Positions 8,401-16,677 are shown, counted from the stretch's first letter. The stretch: 16,913 nt of DNA from Pedosphaera sp. (GCA_009695405.1 SIAZ01000043.1:1-16913); one strand, 5' to 3'. Made by a program: numbers and translations. Notes: generated by a model not told the origin, from the letters alone.

Positions 8401-8732
8401 GTTACGGCCCCGTAGATGCCCTCCTAAACGCCTCTGACAATGGATTGGTTGTGATCGCTGGTGGCGACGAATTGTCCCTCAAATACGACGGATCAGAACT
8501 ACCAACAAAAGCCCCCAGTACGAACCGAGATTTTTTCCTTTTCACCACAGGATGGGATAAAGATGCCGACTACCACGTCATTAGTGGTACCACAATTGAT
8601 CCGCTTCCTTGGCGGACCATGGATGATCAGCAGATCGGAGTGGAACCACGTCCACTCTTCCCGAGTGATACCCTGCACCACGAGTATAACACCCGCTGGG
8701 TTGGCGAGCGCACCTTCAGTCGTAAACGCTGA
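5388..8732 (+). CDS. membrane-anchored TPR, FG-GAP and ASPIC/UnbV-like protein
   Basis: The protein is 1114 residues from ATG 5388, chosen because the same N-terminus (MSRRSASPRQML) recurs in the duplicated copy; an ATG at 5337 would add 17 residues that read through duplicated upstream DNA. A basic start and one hydrophobic segment (about 14-33) suggest an inner-membrane anchor with the rest outside the cytoplasm. Residues about 50-212 form roughly five TPR units (for example AVEIFQRGLALNP). Residues about 245-595 are FG-GAP/VCBS repeats with Ca-binding-like motifs such as DLNNDDLPD, DFNNDLRTD, DYDNDGWLD and DFDGDCDID, likely a beta-propeller. Residues about 605-665 resemble a degenerate ASPIC/UnbV domain. 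From about 689 (YLYAWDGSRFRFITDLLG) to the end I recognise no named domain, although I believe similar tails occur in acidobacterial and verrucomicrobial proteins of this type. Substrate and role are unknown; protein or polymer binding is inferred. Confidence 0.9.
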   Translation: MSRRSASPRQMLQRLGLIAFNLALVGVAAFWWFTRDSTEGTSSADASFARIMSSGKILYERGEPSQAVEIFQRGLALNPANPDARLNLANAYLLAGQPIPAALEANEALRYEPGNAAANYLLGCALLRQNQFSNAVQALSEAKAADPAENPVSFQLGRAYLGWGRMEEATEQFREVLQFDTNHPAASYLLSQSLLRLGRRPEAQAALVEHQRISGGKSGNADNPALYERCKYTTIRAPFSLEQPESTGVSVRFADVTSTAFNGTSASLHGPVSLLDINRRGANDLLLLSPEGARIYFNSNGVFTPSPLAVPITGTAPISQVLIGDLQNDRFEDALILSPDGLTLFRFATNGAFFDASNFSGLRREKVAGRVGALVDLDFTGKLGLLMAGIDGRLRSFTNIGSGIFRARRVPQGIPDPTDVENVAHITIDDLNNDDLPDVLLTRSNLPPYLLLNRRGGGLSASNQPPDWPIARALTTGDFNNDLRTDVALVTDAGIELRFGGLKDPRRLDAPGHQIEQVRALDYDNDGWLDIVAWGSTGLHLWRNQGRRGFLNTTTAIGLASFQTKHILHLAAADFDGDCDIDWIIDVTGEGLKFLRNDGANANGLLKLRLFGNRSNASGLGVKVEVASSGWRTLRMVQQLPVEIGIGKRAQLDLVSTRWFDTKLDTTGIVPDCKQALTVFELVMPTGSCPYLYAWDGSRFRFITDLLGAAPIGLPVAPSHCIEADPDEWVRIGDEHTFLPREGLYEVRLTEELREILYLDTAQLHAIDHPLGTELFATGKLVPGRPFPKASLIQLGGRRPLLAASLAATTDSTDVTRSLAEIDGVRVSPLRLRDSHYRGLAEPFSLTFDFGPLPNNGPLILALTGWLRFGGGMANIAASHQPEFPFPFPTLEAENTSGWHPVKVTVGAPAGKTKGIVVDLTGHLPPGTRRLRLTQAFEIHWDRIALFTESTPVEGQELKRVSSHLHWRGYSAFEPLPWTDPLTPDYTQTKTVPPWHITPSGWATRYGPVDALLNASDNGLVVIAGGDELSLKYDGSELPTKAPSTNRDFFLFTTGWDKDADYHVISGTTIDPLPWRTMDDQQIGVEPRPLFPSDTLHHEYNTRWVGERTFSRKR

Positions 8733-8747
8733 ATAACTTTTTAAAAC

Positions 8748-11700
8748 TTACCGGACCGACCGATTCTTTAATCGAAAGATCGGCCCGCCATGAACGCCGA
8801 CGACAAGATCAACTCGTCCATCCTTGTCCATATCCCCTGCGACCACTCCTCGTTGCTCACCTAAGATACGAACGCCCGTCTCAGACATTGGCACTGCCTC
8901 AAACTCACCTGGCTGACGACTTAAAAGAAAAACGCCCTCACCGGTATCGTCTCTAGCTCCCCCAAAGTTGTGTCCAGCAAACCCCTGTGCGCAGTAAAGA
9001 TCCTTCCGTCCGTCTCCATCAAAGTCAGCTGACACCATCGAAAAAACAGGGCCCATTTGCACTGCATCCGGTAAAAGTCTCCCTTCAAAGTGATCACCAC
9101 GATTGAATAAAATCAAAGAGCCCATCCAACGACTCTCTAACGCCGGCGCAGAAGGGATTCGCCCCTGCAAAACCTCTCCTATCGAGGCCAGAGCAAAGGA
9201 TCGATGGGTAGCAAACCGTTCCTGCAACCACGGGTATCTTGGACCCAACTCAGCTAAACTCCGCATTGGGCGCTCAACTCCCGCGCCATCGATATAAGAC
9301 TCCATACAGGAACCCGGTTGATCCAAGGGCCCCGAATGCAATCGCAGGACGCGAACTGAACCTGCTGGACCGACCGCCCCAGCATAAAGGGATAAAAAGG
9401 AGTTAAGGCCCCAATTACCCAACACTAGATCCTGACGCCCATCCCCATCGAAATCTTCCGCGATGACGCTTTGCCATAACCCCGTCAAAGCGGACAGTCG
9501 TTGTTCCGTTCTACCTTGTAGAATTACCAAGGGATCCCACCGAGTCACTTCGGCCCCCGCCAATCCGAAGATAATTGGGGCTCCCCAATCAGTTACCACC
9601 ACAAGCTCGGGTTGGGTATCGCCAACCAAATCGACAAAGACAGCCCCATTCACCAACCCGATTGGTAGTGGCATCGCCGATTGAACAACACCTTTTTCTC
9701 TTCTTAATAACCCAGAAGCCGATGCCCTCGGATAAGCCCCTGAAACCGGAGCTCCGCCCGCAAATATCCAAGATAACCCAAGCACATTCGTCCGACTAAC
9801 CGCTACACAGGATGTGTCATTCGTGAAACCTAACAGAACCTTCCCTTTTCCTGACTCAATCCAGAAAAGAGGGTTGGATCCATTTCCAGATCCAACTATC
9901 CCACCCTCTAACTGCGCCATACCTGTCGTCACCTGAGGCGCATCTGAGCCGACATTCTTAATCACCCCATCAAAGCCCATCCGACGAATTGGATTGACTG
10001 TATCACCCCCCACAAAAACGCCTTCCGATGTCCAAAGGAGTGTCGGAGTTCGCACGTTCTGCCGCCGTGGCAACCCAGGCTGTAAAGTAAACTCGTCCAC
10101 TCCCGACCGTGCCGAATTCAAAAGCGGTTCCATCACTTCGAATTGCAAACGAGGACGGGGCATCTCCTTTCGATCGGATGAAATCAACGTGCCCAATCCT
10201 TCACGCAAACGCAACGACACTCCCGCTGCTAAATTAGTCCATACCTCGGTGAGCCCTGAAGGCCATCGAACCTCCAATAAACCCCGTCCTTCACCCGGAC
10301 AGGCAAAAGTGCGACGGGCTTCATCCCCTGATAGGTATCGGCCTCCGGCAATCATCTGCGATGTTTGAATCGGAATCGCACCCGTGCTCACCGACTGCCA
10401 GCGAAAGGTCAAGCGCGCACCGATCCCTTCCGTATTCGACGAAGTAGACTGGAGACGGAGCGAAACTCGGGGTGCTCTTGACTCGTTGCGATAGATCGCA
10501 ACAACGTCATTCAACCGGCTTACCACCAAATCCAAATCTCCATCGCCATCTAGGTCCGCCAAGGCCATACCGTGGTGAACAGCTAAATCACCAAAGCCCC
10601 AAGCCTCGCCCATATCCTCAAAATGTGGGACCGAATCAGCCTGCCGGACGCCTCGATTTCGAAAGGCTCGAATGGGGCAATCCAAACGAGGAAACTTTAA
10701 ACGCTCACGAAAAATTTGCGCATCCGTTCGCAAACCTGAACGTCTAAACACCTTCAATTGCTCCGCCACATCCAGATCGCGTGAGCCTCGTTCCTGACCG
10801 GCAGAGATTAGCAAATCTGGCCAACCATCTAGATCCACATCGAGACAGATGGGTGTCCAAGACCAATCCGTCGCCATCACTCCTGCCATCGCCGCCACTT
10901 CCGCAAAAGAACCGTCGGCGCGCTGTAAAAACAGTGTATTTGCATCGAACTGCAGACGTGCTTTGGAATCTGTCGCGTCGAGCCCTGTTGAACTGGTCCC
11001 ATCCAATAGGGTCAAGCGTCGGACCGGATCCGAACTCAACATATCTAACACCACAAAATCGGGACGATTATCCCCATTCAAGTCTGCAAAATCGACTCCC
11101 ATTGAAAATTGACTCGTGTGACGCAAGGCCGACGACTCAATCAGACGAAACCGCGGCTTTCCCAGAGTTGATTCATTGATCCACAAATGGTCTGGCGTCT
11201 GGAAATCGTTACAAACGTAGAGATCTGGACGCTCATCCCCATTGATATCTTGAAACTGCGCAGCCAATCCCCAGTCCCTAGGCGGAGATTGTAAAGGGTG
11301 CCCATCGGCAGCGCAGAAAGCACCTGATGTCCAAGGAACTTCAATAAAATTAGTACCGCCCAAATTACGGTAAAGCACATCGGGTTCCCCCAACTCTTCG
11401 ATCGCACCCGAATCTGAAACGACGAATCGACCAACTAAATCTGCTTCGGCCGTGGAACGTCCGTCCAAGGTTGCCACCACAGTCCGTCCCCCTTCACGTC
11501 GAAAAGTTGCCCGCGCATTCGGAAGATCCATGAGAGCGCGCTGACGATAGTTACAAACATAAATATCCAACCAACCGTCCCCATCCACATCGGCAATAGC
11601 CAGTGAATGCCCGCCTCGAGCCGAGACTTGAGTGAAGTTGAATGGTTGAAACACACCCAAACCTCGATTCAGCAGGATACGAATCCCATCGGCATGGGTA

Positions 11701-12119
11701 TTGAGCACTAAATCTAGGATCCCATCGCCATTGAGATCGGCCATTGCCGAACCGGTAACATCGCCCCCGATGGAAACTGCGCGTTGAGGAAAAGCCGTTT
11801 CGGTCATCTCCTTAAAACGCCATCCTCCTTGATTCCGCCACAGCGCAGATCGACCTCCAGCACTACCCAGAAAAATATCAGGTAAACCATCTGAATCAAC
11901 ATCGCCGAGAGCCACTCCTGAACCATCCAGCATAAGTTGATTGGTCAGATACTTTGAGACAGAAAGTGTATTAGAAAAAATCAACCCGGTCTGAGCCGGA
12001 GACAGCAGGGTAAAACCGCTTACCCTCCCCCTTTGAAGCTCCGATTGGCCCAACCCAAGAATAGACATCCCAAATAACCAGACTAAAAACCATAAACGGG
12101 TCAATTTTATGTTTTTCAT
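8748..12119 (-). CDS. secreted CRTAC1-like FG-GAP and ASPIC/UnbV protein
   Basis: This 1123-residue protein starts with a signal peptide (basic N-region, hydrophobic core about 9-23, likely cleavage near residue 24-25). Ten DxDxDG-type calcium motifs of FG-GAP/VCBS repeats are visible, among them DVDSDGLPD, DLNGDGILD, DVDGDGWLD, DLDGDGDLD, DFDGDGRQD and DMDKDGRVD. They form a first propeller before an ASPIC/UnbV domain at about 550-635 (GIGARL, GGRYLSGD, VRWPSG) and a second one after it. The later part (GNWGLNS, then a run like YPWLQERFATHRSFA) matches a layout I associate with Bacteroidota CRTAC1-like proteins found near SusCD transporters. Biochemical function is unknown; an extracellular binding or assembly role is inferred. 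It lies downstream of the giant gene at 12192 on the same strand, only 16 nt past that gene's terminator, and converges on the TPR gene with 15 bp between stops. No clear Shine-Dalgarno precedes the ATG. Confidence 0.92.
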   Translation of the reverse strand: MKNIKLTRLWFLVWLFGMSILGLGQSELQRGRVSGFTLLSPAQTGLIFSNTLSVSKYLTNQLMLDGSGVALGDVDSDGLPDIFLGSAGGRSALWRNQGGWRFKEMTETAFPQRAVSIGGDVTGSAMADLNGDGILDLVLNTHADGIRILLNRGLGVFQPFNFTQVSARGGHSLAIADVDGDGWLDIYVCNYRQRALMDLPNARATFRREGGRTVVATLDGRSTAEADLVGRFVVSDSGAIEELGEPDVLYRNLGGTNFIEVPWTSGAFCAADGHPLQSPPRDWGLAAQFQDINGDERPDLYVCNDFQTPDHLWINESTLGKPRFRLIESSALRHTSQFSMGVDFADLNGDNRPDFVVLDMLSSDPVRRLTLLDGTSSTGLDATDSKARLQFDANTLFLQRADGSFAEVAAMAGVMATDWSWTPICLDVDLDGWPDLLISAGQERGSRDLDVAEQLKVFRRSGLRTDAQIFRERLKFPRLDCPIRAFRNRGVRQADSVPHFEDMGEAWGFGDLAVHHGMALADLDGDGDLDLVVSRLNDVVAIYRNESRAPRVSLRLQSTSSNTEGIGARLTFRWQSVSTGAIPIQTSQMIAGGRYLSGDEARRTFACPGEGRGLLEVRWPSGLTEVWTNLAAGVSLRLREGLGTLISSDRKEMPRPRLQFEVMEPLLNSARSGVDEFTLQPGLPRRQNVRTPTLLWTSEGVFVGGDTVNPIRRMGFDGVIKNVGSDAPQVTTGMAQLEGGIVGSGNGSNPLFWIESGKGKVLLGFTNDTSCVAVSRTNVLGLSWIFAGGAPVSGAYPRASASGLLRREKGVVQSAMPLPIGLVNGAVFVDLVGDTQPELVVVTDWGAPIIFGLAGAEVTRWDPLVILQGRTEQRLSALTGLWQSVIAEDFDGDGRQDLVLGNWGLNSFLSLYAGAVGPAGSVRVLRLHSGPLDQPGSCMESYIDGAGVERPMRSLAELGPRYPWLQERFATHRSFALASIGEVLQGRIPSAPALESRWMGSLILFNRGDHFEGRLLPDAVQMGPVFSMVSADFDGDGRKDLYCAQGFAGHNFGGARDDTGEGVFLLSRQPGEFEAVPMSETGVRILGEQRGVVAGDMDKDGRVDLVVGVHGGPIFRLKNRSVR
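8760..8783. other. imperfect hairpin near the convergent gene ends
   Basis: CCGATTCTTT (8760-8769) can pair with AAAGATCGG (8775-8783) with one bulged base and a 5-nt loop. It lies 28 bp past the stop of the plus-strand TPR gene, inside the last codons of the minus-strand gene. No T-run follows directly on the plus strand (CCCGCC comes next), so it is at best a weak 3'-end structure for the plus-strand transcript. Confidence 0.3.
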
Positions 12120-12135
12120 TGTTTTTAGCTTCTAC

Positions 12136-12169
12136 AAAAAAGAGGGGCTGAAGCGAACTTCAGCCCCTC
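12136..12169 (-). terminator. strong intrinsic terminator of the giant secreted-protein gene
   Basis: Arms 12142-12153 and 12158-12169 form a perfect 12-bp GC-rich stem (GAGGGGCTGAAG) with a 4-nt loop, TTCG on the minus strand. On that strand the stem is followed at once by six T (12141 down to 12136). It starts 22 bp after the stop of the gene ending at 12192. The U-run ends 16 nt before the ATG of the next gene (12119), so it may also control read-through into that gene. Confidence 0.93.
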
Positions 12170-12191
12170 ATGTAAGAGTAACCAGCAGCGA

Positions 12192-15100
12192 TTAGCGGCG
12201 GATACGGGCGAACTCAGCCGCCTTACTAGCCGGAACAGTCACCGGACTAGTAGCACCCGTCTGGGCAGTCCAAGGACCGCTGATGGATGTTGCTGTCTCG
12301 AGGGTGCCTCCACCCGTCCAAGTAATGGTAATGGCACCGGCAGCATTGCGAACGATACTGGTGAACTTCGGCGCCTCAGGCCCAGTGGCCAAAGTTCCGA
12401 AGAGTTCAACCTCAGCAACCTGCATGCTGTTGGCGGTAGCTGCATCAACAACCGTCGGGAACAAGACCCGATAGCTGGTGTAAGACTTCGTGTTAACGAA
12501 ATCGAAGGAGTTCTTCACAAAGCGAACGGCACTGACCGCCTTGGTTCCGGAAGCAATCAACTCGTAGGTCGCGCCGTCGTTTGATCCAGCAACAGACCAA
12601 GAACGTGGATCTCGGTTGGGTGAGTCATTGGCTGTGGTGAACGAAATACCGTCGATCACAGAAGCTCCGCGCGGTGTCACGGTGAAACCAGTGTTGACCT
12701 TATCGAAGTTCAAGTACTTCGTGCTTGTCTTGCCGTCAATGACCTTGGCCACGCCTTCGGCACCCGGGGTGTTAGCAGAACTCCCAACAATCTTATCTGC
12801 CGGAGACAAAACGTTTCGAGACGGTGCTAGAACGATGAAGTCGGAATCACCCGATCCATGAGTCATACGCAAGGTGGTTAGCCCACTCAAACTCACAGAG
12901 GCATTGCCCTTATCGGCATTTTTGACGGGAATCAGTATATTCGCACCCCATCCACCCGTACCAGGACCCGCTGCGGATCCAATCGAGCTCAATGTTTGAA
13001 CATTTACTGCCGGATCGCTGGTGACAACGTCCATCGAACCGCGAGAGTCATCAACATTGCGACTGTCGAAAGACAGAGCCAGCCAAACCTCATAGTTGCC
13101 CGCTGGAATTGTGCGGGTGTAATTCTGCCAGTCATTGGCATCCACCCAGCCCAACTTGTAATTGTCAGCCACCGTCCAAGATCCACGATTGCCACGACCC
13201 GCGTCGTTGTTGCCATTCATGTTCTTATTCGGCTTCTCACCCTTACGATATTCGTTGGAGTCGTCGCCATCGTCCGTCTTGTAGTCAATGTTATGAACCG
13301 CGCTCAATCCGGCATAAGCACCACCCACATACGGCATCACGCTCGCAATATCCTTGGTCTTGCCACCCTCGAAGTTGAAGTCCTCCGTCTCGATGACGAA
13401 CTGACCTGGGCTACCCAATGGGTTAACTGAGAAACTACCCTTTGCAACGGCAGTTGCACCGGCAGAATCCTTGAAGCTTAATTCCCATTCGCGAACACCC
13501 ACGCCGAATGTGCCAGGAGCATAGGCTACAGTCGTTGTATCATCAACTTTAGTGACGGTTGACTTAACCACGGCGCCGTCGACGGTCATAACCACGGATC
13601 CGGCCACCACTGTGGTCGCTAAATCCAAGATCTGAGCAGAGAACGCTGTGTTGCGAGCCACGTCCGCACCGTTTGCCGGACTCACCGTCGTTAACTTTGC
13701 AGGTGCGATGGCCGGAGTCAGAATAAAGTGATCGAAATCACCTGAATCTGTGGTAAAACGCAAAGTGGTCGCAGCCGTACCCTTGATTTTCAAGATACCC
13801 TCGGAACCATCACCAGATTTCATAATCACGAGGTCGTTTCTACCCCAACCGCCTGATCCCGGTGCTGCAAACGTACCGACATCCTCCAGCGTCTGGACCT
13901 GAGTGCCAGCACCAGTGCTAACCTTACTTAGTTTGGCTCTCAACTGATTGTCCGCAGTGCCATCATAGGATAGTGCCGCATAAACATTGTAAAAGCCTGC
14001 GGGAATAGTACGCGTGTAATTAAACCACTTATTATTGCCGACCCATCCAATTTTGTAACTGGCGGTCATAGTCACATTACCTGGGCGATCTTTTCCAAAT
14101 TGCCCCCCTAAGTTGTCGTTCATGTTGACGTTATTCGGAGCCTCATCAGGACGATAGACATTCGAATCGTTTCCGTCATTGTCGAAGAAATCGACATTCA
14201 AGGTACCCGCAAGACCGTCATAGGCACCCCCAAGATAAGGCATCACTGAAGCGACCGGAGCCGACTTACCACCTTCGTAGTTGAAGTCTTCGGCTTCGAT
14301 CCAGAAGGACTTTGCAGACAAATCAGCTGGGCTGACTTTAGGAGCCCAAAGGGTGAAGGCAACGGCACGTGCCGTTGTGGCGCCAGTGGTCTTATAACTG
14401 AATGTACCGGGGTGTTGGCTACCAAAAGCAAGGCCATTCGCCGTGTAGGTCACCGTGGTCAGGGCACCCGCTTTACTGACCGTCGGAGTCACTGCCACGC
14501 CGTCCACTACCAACTTGATAGAAGCCTGATCCACCGTTGTGAGATCATCCACTAAGACGACTTTCAATGACTTAGAACCACCACTGTAGCCGGGGGTAGG
14601 AAAGAAACTCTTGATGTAAGCGCCTGTTTTGCCTACCGAATTAGCTGTAATCGGACTACCAGCTTGATTGATCAGCCACTTTTTATTCGCAGAATCGATG
14701 ACAAACCACTCCACGTTGGCCCCGCCGCCGCCTTCCCACCAGAGCAAGCGGAACGGATAGGTCCCATCGGCTTCAACGGCGAATTCGAAGATGCTGTCGC
14801 TCGCACCGCGACCGCCGCTGAACTCTCCAACAACCTGTCCGAGTGAATCGAACCCGTTGAAGACTGACACCTTGAAACCGTCGTCTGAGTTTACACCCAT
14901 TTTGATAAGGCCCTTCTTCAGCTTGAGGAAGGTGAGGAATTCGCCAGTGATGTTGTCGGTGCTGCTGGTTGTGCCTGGAATGCCTGGGATGTTGGCATCT
15001 GCGACACCTAATTGATCCGCACCTGTGCTTCTAAAATTGCCCTGATCTGCACCATCCTGGTCAAAGTTAATCACGTCAGTAATGAGGAAGGATCCATCCG

Positions 15101-16547
15101 CAGTGGCACCACTGAGATCGGCCACATTTGGCAAAGGCTTACCATCGGCACCCAAATAATTATCGCCCGCCTGCGTTTCAGCGTTGGGCGTTATATTGGA
15201 ATCACCAGGACCACGGGCCGCTTCACTTTGCTTGATATAGGCCTTAAATCCAGAACCACTCACTGGAGCAGTGGTCGCGGCGGTGGCGGGAATCGTTTTA
15301 TAGGCTGCCACTGTAAAGGAACGTGCACCCGCGACGGTCTTTCCATTCGCTTCACGGAAACTCACATCAACGGTGTGCATCGAACCGCTGGCAAAGAGAT
15401 CGGAACCGGCATAAGTCCAAATCGTTCTTCCATCGGTAGTAGACTCTTTGACAACAACCACAGCCCCATCCAGTTTCACAGCAACCGAACCAGCAACCAC
15501 TTTGCTAGCACCGGAGTCGCTGGCTTCGATAGTAAATCCGAGCGGATTCCCCAAAGCAGCACCGAGAATTGCCGTGTCCGAAGGTATCGTGGCCAAGTAG
15601 ATGTTATCCACATGGTGAACCTCCCAAGCACCACCGGTGCGACCGCCAAAGACCAAACGGCCCGCACTCGGGGTGAAGGTGGTCTGAAGACCGCCGGCAG
15701 GAGTCAGTTCGATTCCCTTCCAAGCCAACTTTATCTTGCCCTCCTCAGTTATTTCGGCACGAAGCTTTTCCCACTTCAAGTTCTTGACCCATTTACCCCA
15801 AACCACGGGGTCATCTGCATATGGAGGCTGTGGCGCACCCGCATCACCGCCATCAACCACTTCGTCACCGTTCAAATCCAAGTCGGACAGAGCACCCGTT
15901 TGCATAGACTTGGCATAATTGGCATTACCCACCGCTAGATTGCGGTAGGGAACCTCGTCGTAAGTGCCACCGGGCCAAACATTGTTTGGTTGCAGGGGAA
16001 CTGGGAGTTGAGTGATCAGCACATTATCCACGCGGATGCTAATACCGACCACGTCCGTGATGCCGCCTGGATGATTTCCTGATTGCCAAGTATCAAAGCC
16101 GATACCCAAACCGGTTGCTGAACCTTCCTCAGGCAAATTGGCTTCGCCTTCTGTGCCAGCATAGGGTCCACCGTCAGTAATGATCTGATCACCAGCGCGC
16201 ACGTAGTTCAGCGAAAATCCGTCTGCTGGACGGCCTGTTCCACCACCGATACGAAGATCAGCTTCGAAGATAAACGCCTTGACGACCAAGCCTTTATCGA
16301 GGTCATCGAAGACCACAGTGGCCTTCTGTCCTCCTTTGGCGTCAGTAATAGACAGATAACCGTCACCAGCGGCCCCGGTGGCACCTCCGTCTGGCCGATA
16401 TTCGGCGGCTGCTGCACCCACTTCCACGAAAGGCAGGGCACCAGCGGCATTGTTGAAGTTCACTCGATTCGTCGCAGAAAAAACTGAGCCACAGCTCAAT
16501 CCTCCGGCTACTAACCAATAGAGAAGTTTTTTTGATTGGGTTTGCAT
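12192..16547 (-). CDS. giant secreted multi-module protein: lectin-like, PA14-like, two CBM-like modules, discoidin-like
   Basis: The 1451-residue protein has a signal peptide (about 1-25, ending VFSA). Modules in order: a lectin-like jellyroll at about 26-322 (DGFSLNYV, GLGIGFDTW, a final VDNIYLAT strand); an Ig-like segment to about 425; a PA14-like domain at about 430-640 (FLKLKKGLIKMGVNSDDGF, FRLLWWEGGGGANVEW); an Ig-like segment; CBM-like module A at about 746-945; another Ig-like segment; module B at about 1047-1245; an F5/8 type C (discoidin)-like domain at about 1245-1385 (VIDGKTSTKYLNF, VAEVELFG); and a C-terminal tail of about 60 residues (GPWTAQTG, ending FARIRR) of a kind I associate with verrucomicrobial exported proteins. 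Modules A and B share EDFN-EGGK, ASVMPY-GGAY, DSN-YR, YK-GWV and NYTRTIPAG. No catalytic domain is recognised, so binding or adhesion to glycans or a surface role is inferred. It has a clear ribosome binding site and its own terminator. Confidence 0.92.
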   Translation of the reverse strand: MQTQSKKLLYWLVAGGLSCGSVFSATNRVNFNNAAGALPFVEVGAAAAEYRPDGGATGAAGDGYLSITDAKGGQKATVVFDDLDKGLVVKAFIFEADLRIGGGTGRPADGFSLNYVRAGDQIITDGGPYAGTEGEANLPEEGSATGLGIGFDTWQSGNHPGGITDVVGISIRVDNVLITQLPVPLQPNNVWPGGTYDEVPYRNLAVGNANYAKSMQTGALSDLDLNGDEVVDGGDAGAPQPPYADDPVVWGKWVKNLKWEKLRAEITEEGKIKLAWKGIELTPAGGLQTTFTPSAGRLVFGGRTGGAWEVHHVDNIYLATIPSDTAILGAALGNPLGFTIEASDSGASKVVAGSVAVKLDGAVVVVKESTTDGRTIWTYAGSDLFASGSMHTVDVSFREANGKTVAGARSFTVAAYKTIPATAATTAPVSGSGFKAYIKQSEAARGPGDSNITPNAETQAGDNYLGADGKPLPNVADLSGATADGSFLITDVINFDQDGADQGNFRSTGADQLGVADANIPGIPGTTSSTDNITGEFLTFLKLKKGLIKMGVNSDDGFKVSVFNGFDSLGQVVGEFSGGRGASDSIFEFAVEADGTYPFRLLWWEGGGGANVEWFVIDSANKKWLINQAGSPITANSVGKTGAYIKSFFPTPGYSGGSKSLKVVLVDDLTTVDQASIKLVVDGVAVTPTVSKAGALTTVTYTANGLAFGSQHPGTFSYKTTGATTARAVAFTLWAPKVSPADLSAKSFWIEAEDFNYEGGKSAPVASVMPYLGGAYDGLAGTLNVDFFDNDGNDSNVYRPDEAPNNVNMNDNLGGQFGKDRPGNVTMTASYKIGWVGNNKWFNYTRTIPAGFYNVYAALSYDGTADNQLRAKLSKVSTGAGTQVQTLEDVGTFAAPGSGGWGRNDLVIMKSGDGSEGILKIKGTAATTLRFTTDSGDFDHFILTPAIAPAKLTTVSPANGADVARNTAFSAQILDLATTVVAGSVVMTVDGAVVKSTVTKVDDTTTVAYAPGTFGVGVREWELSFKDSAGATAVAKGSFSVNPLGSPGQFVIETEDFNFEGGKTKDIASVMPYVGGAYAGLSAVHNIDYKTDDGDDSNEYRKGEKPNKNMNGNNDAGRGNRGSWTVADNYKLGWVDANDWQNYTRTIPAGNYEVWLALSFDSRNVDDSRGSMDVVTSDPAVNVQTLSSIGSAAGPGTGGWGANILIPVKNADKGNASVSLSGLTTLRMTHGSGDSDFIVLAPSRNVLSPADKIVGSSANTPGAEGVAKVIDGKTSTKYLNFDKVNTGFTVTPRGASVIDGISFTTANDSPNRDPRSWSVAGSNDGATYELIASGTKAVSAVRFVKNSFDFVNTKSYTSYRVLFPTVVDAATANSMQVAEVELFGTLATGPEAPKFTSIVRNAAGAITITWTGGGTLETATSISGPWTAQTGATSPVTVPASKAAEFARIRR

Positions 16548-16556
16548 AGGTCATTT

Positions 16557-16560
16557 CTCC
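16557..16560 (-). promoter_or_regulatory. Shine-Dalgarno of the giant secreted-protein gene
   Basis: GGAG on the minus strand lies 9 nt before ATG 16547 and supports that start, which is followed by a good signal peptide. It is the only gene start in the window with a clear Shine-Dalgarno. Confidence 0.75.
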
Positions 16561-16591
16561 AGAGATTGGGCTACGTTAGTACCAGCACTTT

Positions 16592-16611
16592 CGTTGAGAA
16601 CAACTCAAACG
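16592..16611. other. small imperfect inverted repeat upstream of the giant gene
   Basis: CGTTGAG (16592-16598) pairs with CTCAAACG (16604-16611) with one bulged base around a 5-nt loop. It lies 45-64 bp upstream of the giant gene's ATG, so it could be an operator or a leader hairpin. It may also be chance. Confidence 0.3.
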
Positions 16612-16648
16612 ACATCTATAAAACACGAAGCTTAAACTCGGGGAATAA

Positions 16649-16677
16649 AAATTACTAATTTAACCAAATCTGGTCAA
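16649..16677 (-). promoter_or_regulatory. possible sigma-70-like promoter for the giant gene
   Basis: On the minus strand TTGACC (16677-16672) is one base from the -35 consensus and sits 17 bp before TAATTT (16654-16649), a poor -10. The surrounding 16640-16690 is AT-rich compared with the genes. This places a start roughly 90 bp upstream of the ATG. The match is weak and unconfirmed. Nothing else convincing was seen in 16548-16770. Confidence 0.3.

Noticed and set aside
15012..15938. 308-codon open frame on the plus strand
   Set aside because: It is antisense to the giant secreted-protein gene, which has a coherent module order across it; the composition of the plus reading is not protein-like.
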